DNA of 6,383 bases from Rhodoblastus sp964425315. Its GTDB lineage: Bacteria; Pseudomonadota; Alphaproteobacteria; Rhizobiales; Beijerinckiaceae. The notes under the pieces are model-generated. The model worked only from the letters and a program-made list of their open reading frames with translations, did not search any database and was not told where the DNA came from. Below, in pieces: positions 1 to 6,014 of the stretch (the first letter of the stretch is position 1; each line of letters opens with the position of its first letter). The DNA is taken from positions 1 to 6,383 of the forward strand of contig CAYRNB010000134.1 of NCBI GenBank assembly GCA_964425315.1, read 5' to 3'. The position numbers were made by a program, and so were the translations under genes.

Positions 1-125
1 AAAACCGTGACCGACATCGCATCGTAGTTTTTGGCGAACAGCTCCTCCATGGCGCGTCCCGCCGCCATGCCATTGCCGATCACCACAAGTTTCCGCTTTT
101 GCCCGTTATCGCCTGCTTTCGCCAT
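1..125 (-). CDS. nirB: Nitrite reductase [NAD(P)H] large subunit, N-terminal fragment (runs off left edge)
   Basis: Only the first 41 codons lie inside the window. The protein begins MAKAGDNGQKRKLVVIGNGM and continues AAGRAMEELFAKNYDAMSV. A short polar leader is followed by a beta strand and the dinucleotide-binding glycine motif G-N-G-M-A at about residues 17-21. The phrase LVVIGNGMA followed by an EEL helix is typical of the start of NirB, the siroheme/4Fe-4S flavoprotein that reduces nitrite to ammonium in the cytoplasm with NAD(P)H. The start is the ATG at 125-123, preceded by AAGGG at 136-132, a suitably placed ribosome binding site. nasT and nasS lie immediately upstream on the same strand, and the 366-base gap carries a sigma-54 promoter and leader hairpins, which strongly supports a nitrite-assimilation gene. 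Another FAD-dependent pyridine nucleotide oxidoreductase would share the Rossmann motif, but the context favours NirB. Confidence 0.85.
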   Translation of the reverse strand, partial: MAKAGDNGQKRKLVVIGNGMAAGRAMEELFAKNYDAMSVTV

Positions 126-200
126 GTCGCACCCTTGTGATGCGACGATCCCAGTCAACGGTTCGGGCGAGAGGCAGAATGGGTCGGCAACCCCCAAAGC

Positions 201-272
201 GCGCGTCCCAAAAAGGGGCGCACAATCGCCTCAAGCAAAAACCGTCTTTGGCTTTCGCGAACCGATGATCGG
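201..272 (-). terminator. nirB leader: candidate attenuator hairpins with two U-runs
   Basis: Downstream of P1 the leader can fold in several ways. Positions 250-263 form GGUU-CGCGAA-AGCC (hexaloop with G4 but C1). This can be enclosed by an imperfect CCGAUC/GACGG stem (272-242), followed directly by U5 at 241-237, which looks like an intrinsic terminator. Positions 217-230 form GGCG-AUUGUG-CGCC (hexaloop with A1 and G4), followed by CC and U5 at 214-210. Its 3' half overlaps a competing 9-position hairpin GUGCGCCCC/GGGACGCGC (201-223, one mismatch). Overlap of an ANTAR hairpin with a terminator arm is the known logic of this regulator class. Which fold operates cannot be decided by eye. Confidence 0.45.
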
Positions 273-286
273 GGTCGTCATTGACC
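273..286 (-). promoter_or_regulatory. Candidate ANTAR (NasT) target hairpin P1 in the nirB leader
   Basis: The RNA reads GGUC-AAUGAC-GACC: a perfect 4-bp stem closed by a hexaloop with A at position 1 and G at position 4. This is the loop signature described for ANTAR-binding tandem hairpins. It begins about 3 nt after the start site predicted from the sigma-54 promoter. NasT, an ANTAR protein, is encoded two genes upstream. ANTAR targets normally contain two hairpins, and the partner here is less certain. Binding by NasT is inferred. Confidence 0.55.
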
Positions 287-299
287 TGCCGCTGATGGT

Positions 300-316
300 G
301 CAAGAGCGGCGCCAGC
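300..316 (-). promoter_or_regulatory. Predicted sigma-54 (RpoN) -24/-12 promoter for nirB
   Basis: On the minus strand the sequence is CTGGCGCCGCTCTTGCA. Against the sigma-54 consensus YTGGCACG-R-N3-TTGCW it differs only at the A and the G of CACG. The invariant GG (313-312) and GC (301-300) are separated by exactly 10 bases, as required. The predicted transcription start is near 288, giving a leader of about 163 nt. Sigma-54 promoters need an enhancer-binding activator, with NtrC the usual one for nitrogen assimilation genes. That link is inferred, because no clear NtrC site was seen. Confidence 0.7.
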
Positions 317-347
317 TTCGGCGTTGCACACAGGTAATTGTTTTTAC

Positions 348-373
348 GCTTATTTCTGCTTATTTGCTTATTT
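348..373 (+). repeat. Three direct repeats of GCTTATTT upstream of the nirB promoter
   Basis: Exact copies of GCTTATTT (AAATAAGC on the transcribed strand) sit at 348-355, 358-365 and 366-373, with start-to-start distances of 10 and 8 bp. They form an A/T-rich island about 60-85 bp upstream of the predicted sigma-54 start site. In sigma-54 promoters this interval often holds activator or DNA-bending sites, but the repeat matches no binding consensus I recognise. Confidence 0.6.
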
Positions 374-491
374 CATACGCAGCCGGGTTTTGACGACGAT
401 TTCGGCAGTCGGCGCCCGAAAAAAGTAATTTCGGCCATTAAAACGGGCTTTGCTCGAACATTGAGCGGCGCGCAACCAAATAAAAAATCTT

Positions 492-1562
492 TCAGCGCAG
501 CTTTTCCATCACCGCCCGCCATTGCGCCGGATCGAAAGGCGCGATGCCGAAAGCTTTCGCTTCCGGCATGGGTGGTTCGCCGTCGAGCGGCCAGAAGACG
601 TCCTGGGTCAGCGCCGCATGCGCGTCAGATGCTTCCGTCTGGCCGGCGGCGGCGATCAGCGTATAAAGCCACAGCGCCTGCGCCGGGGACAAAGCCGTGG
701 CGTCGGCGTCGAGACGCAGCCATCCGGCGTCGAGCGCCGCGGCGATCATGGCGGCCGTCGCGCCTGCATCAAGTTTCTCCGCGATCAGCCGGCACAATTC
801 GTCACGATTTTCCCTTTGCGCGGCCCAGAGCGCGGCGCGGCGCACGACAGCAGCGGCGGCGCGCGCCGCCTCGGGCGCGGCCAGGGCGTCGTCGCGGCGA
901 AAGGCCAGAACTTTTTCCGGACAATTCTGCGTCAGCGCCCGAGAGGGATGCAGGATTTTCGCCGCGCCCGAGTTCTGCGCCAAGGAATTCCATGGTTCGC
1001 CGACGCAAAAGCCGTCGACATAGCCGCCGGCAAGACTGGCCTGCATCAGCGGCGGCGGCGTCACCATCAGCCGCACCGAACCGGGATCGATTTTCGCGAG
1101 GCGCAGCCACAGGCGCAACTGATAATGGTGGACGGAATAAGGAAAGACATGGGCGAAGCGCAGCAGCGGCTTCCTGCTTCGCTTCCTTGCCGCGATCACC
1201 TCCGCCAAAGCCCGCGCCGTGGCGGCGGGATCGGCCGGATCGCCCTGCATTTTTTCGGCCAGAGCCGCGGCCAATGCCGGCGCGAGGGAAAGCGCATTGC
1301 CGTCGAGGCCGAGCGCGACGGCGCCGATCATGGGCGCGGGAAAACCGTCGAGACGAAGCGCGGAAGCCACCACGGCGGGGGCCAGCATATGGGCGGCGTC
1401 GTAAATGCCGACCGCCAGTTTGTCGCGCAGATTGGCCCAGGAAGTCTCCGCATGAAGCTCGAAGATCAGGCCCGCGTCGCGGTCGAATTTTTTCGCCGCG
1501 GCGACAAAAAGCAGGCCGGCGTCGGTAAGCGGCATATAGCCGATGCGCAGCACGCGGGTCAT
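492..1562 (-). CDS. nasS: NasS, cytoplasmic nitrate/nitrite sensor, partner of NasT
   Basis: The 356-residue protein belongs to the NrtA/CmpA/SsuA solute-binding fold but has no signal peptide: it starts MTRVLRIGYMPLTDAGLLFV, directly with the first beta strand. That is the hallmark separating soluble NasS sensors from exported NrtA lipoproteins. Family segments visible in order are IGYMPLTDAG (residues 7-16), WANLRDKLAVGIYDAAHML (42-60), HVFPYSVHHYQLRLWL (138-153) and GGYVDGFCVGEPWN (179-192), all of which line the ligand cleft in this family. Known role of the family: without nitrate or nitrite NasS sequesters NasT, and ligand binding releases it. The ATG start overlaps the nasT stop as ATGA (1562-1559), so the two are probably translationally coupled and made in balanced amounts. 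nirB lies next downstream. Confidence is high. Confidence 0.92.
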   Translation of the reverse strand: MTRVLRIGYMPLTDAGLLFVAAAKKFDRDAGLIFELHAETSWANLRDKLAVGIYDAAHMLAPAVVASALRLDGFPAPMIGAVALGLDGNALSLAPALAAALAEKMQGDPADPAATARALAEVIAARKRSRKPLLRFAHVFPYSVHHYQLRLWLRLAKIDPGSVRLMVTPPPLMQASLAGGYVDGFCVGEPWNSLAQNSGAAKILHPSRALTQNCPEKVLAFRRDDALAAPEAARAAAAVVRRAALWAAQRENRDELCRLIAEKLDAGATAAMIAAALDAGWLRLDADATALSPAQALWLYTLIAAAGQTEASDAHAALTQDVFWPLDGEPPMPEAKAFGIAPFDPAQWRAVMEKLR

Positions 1563-2149
1563 TTCAGCAGCTCCGCCGCGGTGATGATGGAGCGGGCGAT
1601 ATCGGCGATCTTCTTGCCCTCGTTCATGGCGACCTTCCGCATCATGGCGTAGGCCTGTTCCTCCGAAATGCCTTTCGCCTTCATCACCATTCCCTTGGCC
1701 TGATCGATCGCCTTGCGGTCTGCGAGCTGGCTCTGCGCCAGCTTAAGCTCCTCGCGCAAGCGGGCGAAGGCGTTGAATCGCGAAATGCTGAGATCGACGA
1801 TCGCCTTGACCCGCTCCTTTTTGAGCCCGTCCACCACATAGGCGGAAACGCCGGCGTCGATCGCCGCATTGATCATGGCGGCGTCGGAGCTTTCGGCGAA
1901 CATGGCGACCGGCCGCGCGCCGGCGCCGCTGATGCGGATCATCTGCTCCAGGACGTCGCGATTGGGATTTTCGAGATCGATCAGCACAATGTCGGCGGCG
2001 ATTTCCCCGAGCCTTTGTTCGAGATCAAGCGCGGCGCCGATGACGGTCACGTCCTCGTGACCGGCCTCGCGCAAACCCTCGCGCAGAATCGCGGTTCGAA
2101 GGGGATTGGCGTCGACGATGACGATCCGAAGCGGCTTTTCCTTAGGCAA
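1559..2149 (-). CDS. nasT: NasT, ANTAR-domain transcription antiterminator
   Basis: This 196-residue protein has an N-terminal receiver-like domain (about 7-125) and a C-terminal ANTAR RNA-binding domain (about 138-195). The receiver shows VDAN (D13) and LIDLE (D58, at the usual phosphoacceptor position) but lacks the usual paired acidic residues at the first site, so it is probably not a normal phosphorelay receiver. The ANTAR part reads RKAIDQAKGMVMKAKG then ISEEQAYAMMRKVAMNEGKK, the standard three-helix signature. NasT is controlled by sequestration with NasS and relieves leader-RNA termination of nitrate/nitrite assimilation genes. The start codon is TTG at 2149-2147: a TAA stop lies 12 codons upstream in frame, no ATG or GTG occurs between it and the receiver domain, and AAAGG (2160-2156) is 6 nt upstream. 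It overlaps nasS by 4 bases. Confidence 0.93.
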   Translation of the reverse strand: MPKEKPLRIVIVDANPLRTAILREGLREAGHEDVTVIGAALDLEQRLGEIAADIVLIDLENPNRDVLEQMIRISGAGARPVAMFAESSDAAMINAAIDAGVSAYVVDGLKKERVKAIVDLSISRFNAFARLREELKLAQSQLADRKAIDQAKGMVMKAKGISEEQAYAMMRKVAMNEGKKIADIARSIITAAELLK

Positions 2150-2172
2150 GGCGAACCTTTTGTTTGCCCGCC

Positions 2173-2205
2173 ATTATAACGGGCGCGGCGGCGCGCGCCA
2201 GTCAA
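2173..2205 (-). promoter_or_regulatory. Possible nasTS promoter with perfect -10 and long spacer
   Basis: A perfect TATAAT (2178-2173) lies 23 bases upstream of the nasT TTG. An upstream TTGACT (2205-2200) overlaps the stop codon of the FUSC gene. The spacer is 21 bp, longer than the usual 17, and contains the 10-bp palindrome GGCGCGCGCC. A start at the A near 2165 would give a very short leader that includes the AAAGG ribosome binding site. Long spacers containing a palindrome occur in MerR-type regulated promoters, but no such regulator is encoded here. The -35 assignment is uncertain. Confidence 0.45.
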
Positions 2206-4325
2206 CGCCCGATCGGCGAAACCCATTTATCGGCGACGATCCGCCGTAAGGCCGCTGTCTCGCGCAAAACTTCGTCGCAGCGCCGGCGCAAGACGGAGAA
2301 AATCTTGGCGTCGCTTTCCCCCGGCTCGACCGACGCCGCCGCGCCCGCCGGCGTCGCGCAAAGATCGAGTTGGGACAAGGCCGCCCGCCGCGTCGCGTCG
2401 AGGAGATGCGCGCCGGCGAGAGGATCGAGATAATCGGCTCTGTCGCGGATGAGCAGCCGCACATTGACGACCTGCGCCGCGGTCGTATAGGCGGCGGCGA
2501 TGAGCGCGCCATATTCCGGCCAGAGGCTTTTTTGGGCCTCCGGCTCGCTTTTCATGCGCGCCGCGGATTCGGAAAGCGCCGCCATGGCCTCGATCAGGTT
2601 TTTCCGCGCCAGACGATAGTCCTGTTCCGGCGTCGCCCAGCGCAGGCATTGATCGGCGTAATGCGAAAGGTTGCGCAGGAGCCTTTTCGCGATGGCGGGC
2701 GCGCTCTGGCGCTCCCAATGCGGCAAGATGAAATTGAAGAGAAAGACGATAACGACGCCGATGAACGTGTCGATCAGCCGCGCGACGACCGGCGAGGCCT
2801 CGGTCGGATTGAGCAGATGCAGGGCGAGCAGGGCCATGACGCTCGCCGCCAGCGATGCGATTTTGTAATTGACGCGGGCGAAGGCGTGGAGCACGCCGAC
2901 GGCGAAAAGCTGCGCGCCGACCAGAATTTTGGTCGAGCCGATCCACAGCAGCGCGCCGGCAAGCCCGCAACCGACGATCGAGCCGAACAGGCGATCGTCG
3001 CGGCGCTGTCGGGTGACGCCGTAATTGGCGCGCATGACCACGGCGATGGTGAGCAGGATCCAATTGCCGTGGCGAAGGCCGGGGACGAGAAGGATCAGGC
3101 CGTAGCCCGCGCCGAGCGCCAGGGCGAGCCGCAGGGCGTGGCGGAAGATCGGCGAGGACCAGCGCAATTCACGCCAAAGGGCGGCGAGGGACACGCGGAG
3201 CGGCGGCACGAATTTGCGCAAATCGACGCCGGCGAGAATTCGCTCGGCGGCGTCGCTGTTGGCGAGCGCATGGGGAAGACGGGCGAGATCGGCCGCGACC
3301 CCTGCGAAGCGCAGGCGGGTCATGCGCGCGACGCGCAACAGGCGCGGATCGACGCCGGGCTCCTTCTCCATGATCGCGATCTCGCGCGCAAAGGAATCGA
3401 GCGCCTCGCGACGGTCGCGAAAACCGAGCCTCCTGCGGCCTATGGCGAGATCCAGCGCCAGCCGGTCGAGATCGTCCGCCGACCTTTGCGCCAGCATTCT
3501 GATGCGCCAGGCGAGACTCTTGCGCGCTTCAGCGAGCAGCAAAGGCGCGTGGTCGGCATGGGCGGCAACGACGTTGTCGAACGCCTCCAGCAGCAGAGCG
3601 AGGGCGGCGGTCAGGCGCCGGCCTACCTCGCGGTCGCGGACGTCGACGATCAGGCTGCGCGCCGTCTGCAGATGATCGGCCAGCGCCGCCTGCTGCTCGA
3701 CCACATCGAGATAGACCGCGCCCCAGTCGGCGTTGGCGCAATAGAATTGCGAGACGCTGCGCAGAAAGGCGGCGAATTGGCGCATGACTTCGGCGACGGT
3801 GAGGCGACGCCCCGACGCATCGAGCAGGCGCGTCAGCCCCAGGGCGAAGGGAATGTACAATCCGCCGCCCAGCGCGAAAAGCAGCGTGTAATGCAGCCGC
3901 GCCGCGAGATCGGGCGCCGGCGCGCCGAGCGCCAGGACCATGGCCAGCATGATCTGCACGCTCAGCGGAATGGCCCAGCGGCCCCAGGCGATCAGCAGGC
4001 CGGCGACAAAGCCGGTCAGCACGATCGCCGGCCCTTCCAGCCAGGGCGATCCGGCGGACAAGGCGGCGACCATCGAGGCCGCGACGGCGCACAGCCAGGC
4101 GAGCGGCAGAATGCGCGCCTTGGAAAAAAACGGCGCCGGCTGATCGCCGACGCTGACGCAGAGCGCGCCCAGGGCCGCCGCCATGGCGTGCGTGAATCCG
4201 AGCGACGCGCCGCAGGCCAAAGCGACGCAAAGAATGGAGAGCGAGGCGGCGAAGCCGTTGAGAATGTGCTGGCCGAACAGATATTTGATCCAGTTCGGCC
4301 GAGGCGTGACGCGCCGGGCGATCAT
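2202..4325 (-). CDS. FUSC-family integral membrane protein (YccS/AaeB-like)
   Basis: The 707-residue protein has the duplicated layout of the fusaric-acid-resistance (FUSC) superfamily. Hydrophobic segments run from about 21 to 165 (five to six helices), followed by a soluble, helical, charged middle (about 170-390). A second membrane block (about 395-535) and a soluble helical tail (540-707) complete it. The second block carries the diagnostic phrase HGNWILLTIAVVMRANYGVT then RQRRDDRLFGSIVG (419-452), closely like the YccS/YhfK signature H-G-x-W-I-L-L-T...NYG-T-R-Q-R. Relatives act in the inner membrane, and AaeB-type members export aromatic acids with a membrane-fusion partner. No such partner is present here. 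The ATG at 4325 is chosen because it overlaps the aroQ stop as ATGA. Longer in-frame starts would run into aroQ and give arginine-rich, non-family sequence. Substrate unknown. Confidence 0.85.
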   Translation of the reverse strand: MIARRVTPRPNWIKYLFGQHILNGFAASLSILCVALACGASLGFTHAMAAALGALCVSVGDQPAPFFSKARILPLAWLCAVAASMVAALSAGSPWLEGPAIVLTGFVAGLLIAWGRWAIPLSVQIMLAMVLALGAPAPDLAARLHYTLLFALGGGLYIPFALGLTRLLDASGRRLTVAEVMRQFAAFLRSVSQFYCANADWGAVYLDVVEQQAALADHLQTARSLIVDVRDREVGRRLTAALALLLEAFDNVVAAHADHAPLLLAEARKSLAWRIRMLAQRSADDLDRLALDLAIGRRRLGFRDRREALDSFAREIAIMEKEPGVDPRLLRVARMTRLRFAGVAADLARLPHALANSDAAERILAGVDLRKFVPPLRVSLAALWRELRWSSPIFRHALRLALALGAGYGLILLVPGLRHGNWILLTIAVVMRANYGVTRQRRDDRLFGSIVGCGLAGALLWIGSTKILVGAQLFAVGVLHAFARVNYKIASLAASVMALLALHLLNPTEASPVVARLIDTFIGVVIVFLFNFILPHWERQSAPAIAKRLLRNLSHYADQCLRWATPEQDYRLARKNLIEAMAALSESAARMKSEPEAQKSLWPEYGALIAAAYTTAAQVVNVRLLIRDRADYLDPLAGAHLLDATRRAALSQLDLCATPAGAAASVEPGESDAKIFSVLRRRCDEVLRETAALRRIVADKWVSPIGR

Positions 4326-4771
4326 CGCCCTCTTCGGTCGATCAGAGCAGCGAGGCGGCGCAGCGCCAATTCGTAGCCATCGACGCCGCATCCGGCGATG
4401 ATTCCATCGGCGCGCCGGGAAACATACGAATGATGGCGGAATTCCTCGCGCTTGTGGATGTTGGAAATATGCACTTCGATCACCGGCCCCTCGAAGGCGC
4501 TGAGCGCATCGAGAATCGCGACCGACGTATGGGTGAATGCGGCGGGATTGATCACGATTCCGCCGGCCTTGCCGCGCGCCGTGTGAATCCACTCGATCAA
4601 TTCATATTCGCGATTGCTCTGGTGAAAATGCAGTTCGAGCTTGAGTTCCGCGGCCAGGCGACGGCAGGCCCGCTCCACGTCGGCGAGAGTTTCCGCGCCG
4701 TAGATTTCCGGCTCGCGCTGGCCAAGCAGGTCGAGATTGGGGCCATTCAGCACATAGACCAGGCGGCTCAT
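4322..4771 (-). CDS. aroQ: 3-dehydroquinate dehydratase, type II
   Basis: This 149-residue cytoplasmic enzyme catalyses trans-dehydration of 3-dehydroquinate to 3-dehydroshikimate in aromatic amino acid synthesis, and forms a dodecamer in this family. All active-site residues are at their standard type II positions: LNGPNLDLLGQRE with R19, Y24, N75 and H81 in INPAAFTHTS, D88, E99 and H101 in VIEVHISN, R108 and R112. The length is typical. The start is the ATG at 4771-4769, preceded by AGGA with 9 nt spacing. A TTG two codons upstream (4777) is only 3 nt from that AGGA and is less likely. The stop overlaps the start of the FUSC gene (ATGA, 4325-4322). In many alphaproteobacteria aroQ is followed by accB-accC, which is not the case here. 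The 155-base upstream gap presumably holds its promoter, but I see no convincing -35/-10 pair. Confidence 0.96.
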   Translation of the reverse strand: MSRLVYVLNGPNLDLLGQREPEIYGAETLADVERACRRLAAELKLELHFHQSNREYELIEWIHTARGKAGGIVINPAAFTHTSVAILDALSAFEGPVIEVHISNIHKREEFRHHSYVSRRADGIIAGCGVDGYELALRRLAALIDRRGR

Positions 4772-4880
4772 CGGCAAAGATCCTGCTTCGGCGCCGGCCT
4801 TAAGTCGGCGGCGCGCGCCAATTTATCGAACGTATTTGGGCTTGAATAGATCGCTTCGCGCTTGGCGCAGCGGTGGAAAG

Positions 4881-4914
4881 CAAACGCGCCGGCCGCTTTC
4901 CTTCGCGGCCGGCG
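4881..4914 (-). terminator. Intrinsic terminator after phoH-like gene
   Basis: On the minus strand, a perfect 10-bp GC stem CGCCGGCCGC/GCGGCCGGCG (arms 4914-4905 and 4896-4887) closes an 8-nt loop. It starts 12 bases after the phoH stop codon and is followed by a moderately T-rich tail (CGTTTGCTTT). This should insulate aroQ from phoH transcription. The tail is broken by GC, so termination may be incomplete. Confidence 0.7.
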
Positions 4915-4926
4915 GCGCCTCGCGAT

Positions 4927-5667
4927 TCAGGCTTGCGCCGGCTCTCCCTCGAAAGCCCGCGCCCACATGGCGCATAGCCCGGAGCGCACAATGTCGTCGA
5001 GGGCGAATTCGATCACCGGCACCGGCAGTTCGTGTTCGCGGATCAGCTCGATCATGCGGCCGAGGCCGGAGGCCCCATGAATGTCGCACTGGCTGACGTC
5101 GCCGTTGACCACGCTGATGCAATTCTCGCCGACGCGGGTGAGGAAGGTCTTGATTTCGACGATGCTGGTGTTCTGCGCCTCGTCCAGCAGGATGAAGGCG
5201 TTTTTCCACGAGCGGCCGCGCATGACTTCGAAGGGCACCATTTCGATCTCGCCGCGCTTCAGCGCAATGTCGAAAACCCCCCCGCCGATACGCTCCTTGA
5301 TCGCCTCGGCGATCGGAACGGCCCAGGGCGCGAATTTCTCCTGCAGCGAGCCGGGGAAGAAGCCAAGCGAGCGGCCGCAGGGAACATTGGGGCGGGTGAG
5401 GATGATTTTTTCTATGCGGCCCGCGCGATAGAGATCGGCGGCGTGGGTGGCGGCGATCCAGGTTTTGCCGGTGCCGGCCGGGCCGAGGACGACGATTTGC
5501 CGGCTGGAGCGCAAGGCGGCGAGGTAGTGCGCCTGGGTGGAATTAAGCGCCTTGATTGGCGGAAGGACTCGATCGTTTTGAAATTTCGTACCCTTGAATT
5601 CGATGATCTCGGCGTCTCCATATTGACGGGAATTGCGGCTCTTCTTGCGGTCCAGTTGCTTGCCCAC
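4927..5667 (-). CDS. Short PhoH-family P-loop ATPase
   Basis: The 246-residue protein consists of little more than the PhoH ATPase domain. Walker A is GPAGTGKT (62-69), followed by IILTRPNVPCGRSLGFFPG (88-106). FEVMRGRSW (146-154) precedes Walker B FILLDEAQN (158-166). NGDVSQCD (188-195) and the arginine in DDIVRSG (224-230) complete the usual motif set. The basic N-terminus (about 1-15) lacks the extra N-terminal region of the longer YbeZ-type PhoH (about 320-350 residues). PhoH proteins are cytoplasmic ATPases linked to RNA metabolism and phosphate starvation, and their exact role is unsettled. The start codon is GTG at 5667, supported by GAGGAG 7 nt upstream; I found no in-frame ATG just upstream. 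The gene appears monocistronic, with a terminator behind it and a divergent intergenic region in front. No Pho box was recognised. Confidence 0.88.
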   Translation of the reverse strand: MGKQLDRKKSRNSRQYGDAEIIEFKGTKFQNDRVLPPIKALNSTQAHYLAALRSSRQIVVLGPAGTGKTWIAATHAADLYRAGRIEKIILTRPNVPCGRSLGFFPGSLQEKFAPWAVPIAEAIKERIGGGVFDIALKRGEIEMVPFEVMRGRSWKNAFILLDEAQNTSIVEIKTFLTRVGENCISVVNGDVSQCDIHGASGLGRMIELIREHELPVPVIEFALDDIVRSGLCAMWARAFEGEPAQA

Positions 5668-5901
5668 GCTCGGACTCCTCGAGGATGAATCGATGGGCGC
5701 GCTCCCCGCTTCAAGGCGGACAGCACGGCGGAGGAATATGCGACACGACTGGAATAACAGCGGGAGAAGTTGCAGCGCTTCTGAATGAAAGCAATGGCAT
5801 CGGCTTGCTCCTCGCTGTCGTTAGGATAGGCGATTCGCCGTCAATACAAAGTTAATATTTCGCTTAAGTCGGCATTCCTCGAAACTCTTTTTGGATTGTT
5901 G

Positions 5902-5926
5902 CGCCGCCGCCCCATCAGCGGCGGCG
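5902..5926. repeat. Perfect 9-bp GC inverted repeat (hairpin)
   Basis: CGCCGCCGC (5902-5910) and GCGGCGGCG (5918-5926) are exact complements around the 7-base loop CCCATCA. Neither strand has a T-run after the hairpin, so it is not a classical intrinsic terminator. Confidence 0.6.
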
Positions 5927-5941
5927 TCCGGAACCGCGCGG

Positions 5942-5957
5942 CGTCGCCAAGGCGACG
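5942..5957. repeat. Short GC inverted repeat (hairpin)
   Basis: CGTCGCC (5942-5948) and GGCGACG (5951-5957) are exact complements with only two bases between them. As RNA it would form a 6-bp stem with a 4-nt loop. On the plus strand ACATTTTC follows, a weak terminator-like tail with no gene ending nearby. Confidence 0.5.
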
Positions 5958-5973
5958 ACATTTTCAAGACGGC

Positions 5974-5990
5974 GGCGCGCCCGGCGCGCC
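5974..5990. repeat. Tandem GGCGCGCC palindromes
   Basis: Two copies of the 8-bp palindrome GGCGCGCC (5974-5981 and 5983-5990) are separated by one C, so the 17-bp unit is itself a palindrome about its centre base. It is the third of four inverted repeats in this intergenic region. Confidence 0.5.
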
Positions 5991-5996
5991 AATTAC

Positions 5997-6014
5997 GGTA
6001 AACAATTGGTTACC
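5997..6014. promoter_or_regulatory. 18-bp near-perfect palindrome, candidate operator
   Basis: GGTAAACAATTGGTTACC is symmetric at 16 of 18 positions, with the perfect core CAATTG. It is followed by TTTTT (6015-6019) and lies 81-98 bases upstream of the ATG at 6095. Its A/T-rich arms contrast with the GC-rich surroundings. Dyads of this size are typical operator sites for dimeric repressors. The T-run would also allow a weak terminator, but no gene ends upstream on that strand. The cognate regulator is unknown. Confidence 0.45.

Larger units (their letters stand above)
126..491 (-). other. nasS-nirB intergenic regulatory region (366 bp)
   Basis: No convincing gene lies here. Reading leftwards from the nasS stop, it contains an A/T-rich stretch with three direct GCTTATTT repeats (348-373), a sigma-54-type promoter (300-316), and then about 163 nt of predicted untranslated leader with several hairpins and two U-runs before the nirB ribosome binding site (136-132). 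A weak 6-bp hairpin (TTTCGG/CCGAAA, 400-421) follows nasS but has no downstream U-run, so I do not call it a terminator. I found no clear NtrC dyad by eye. The short interrupted repeat GCTC-N7-GAGC at 452-466 is the only candidate enhancer-like dyad. Confidence 0.7.

Noticed and set aside
31..393. 120-codon plus-strand open frame across the nirB start and leader
   Set aside because: It overlaps the nirB N-terminus antisense and the regulatory leader, has no family motif, and has no good ribosome binding site.
522..1652. Long open frames on the plus strand across nasS (including 338-1528)
   Set aside because: Arginine/alanine-rich low-complexity translations opposite a gene with clear NasS motifs; treated as GC-driven shadows.
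2370..4376. 668-codon open frame on the plus strand, antisense to the FUSC gene
   Set aside because: It is extremely rich in Arg, Gln, Asp, Glu and Gly with no recognisable domain. The opposite strand encodes a well-structured FUSC protein with family motifs. Long antisense frames are expected in GC-rich coding DNA.
4326..4592. N-terminal extension of the FUSC protein to an upstream in-frame ATG (4592)
   Set aside because: The added 89 residues lie inside aroQ in another frame and are Arg-rich and unlike FUSC proteins. The ATGA overlap start at 4325 fits the family N-terminus.
5729..5818. 29-codon minus-strand mini-ORF upstream of phoH
   Set aside because: No ribosome binding site of note and no recognisable composition; indistinguishable from chance.
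5852..5867. Possible CtrA site TTAA-N8-TTAA upstream of phoH
   Set aside because: The CtrA consensus requires a 7-base spacer and usually TTAAC; the 8-base spacing here does not match.
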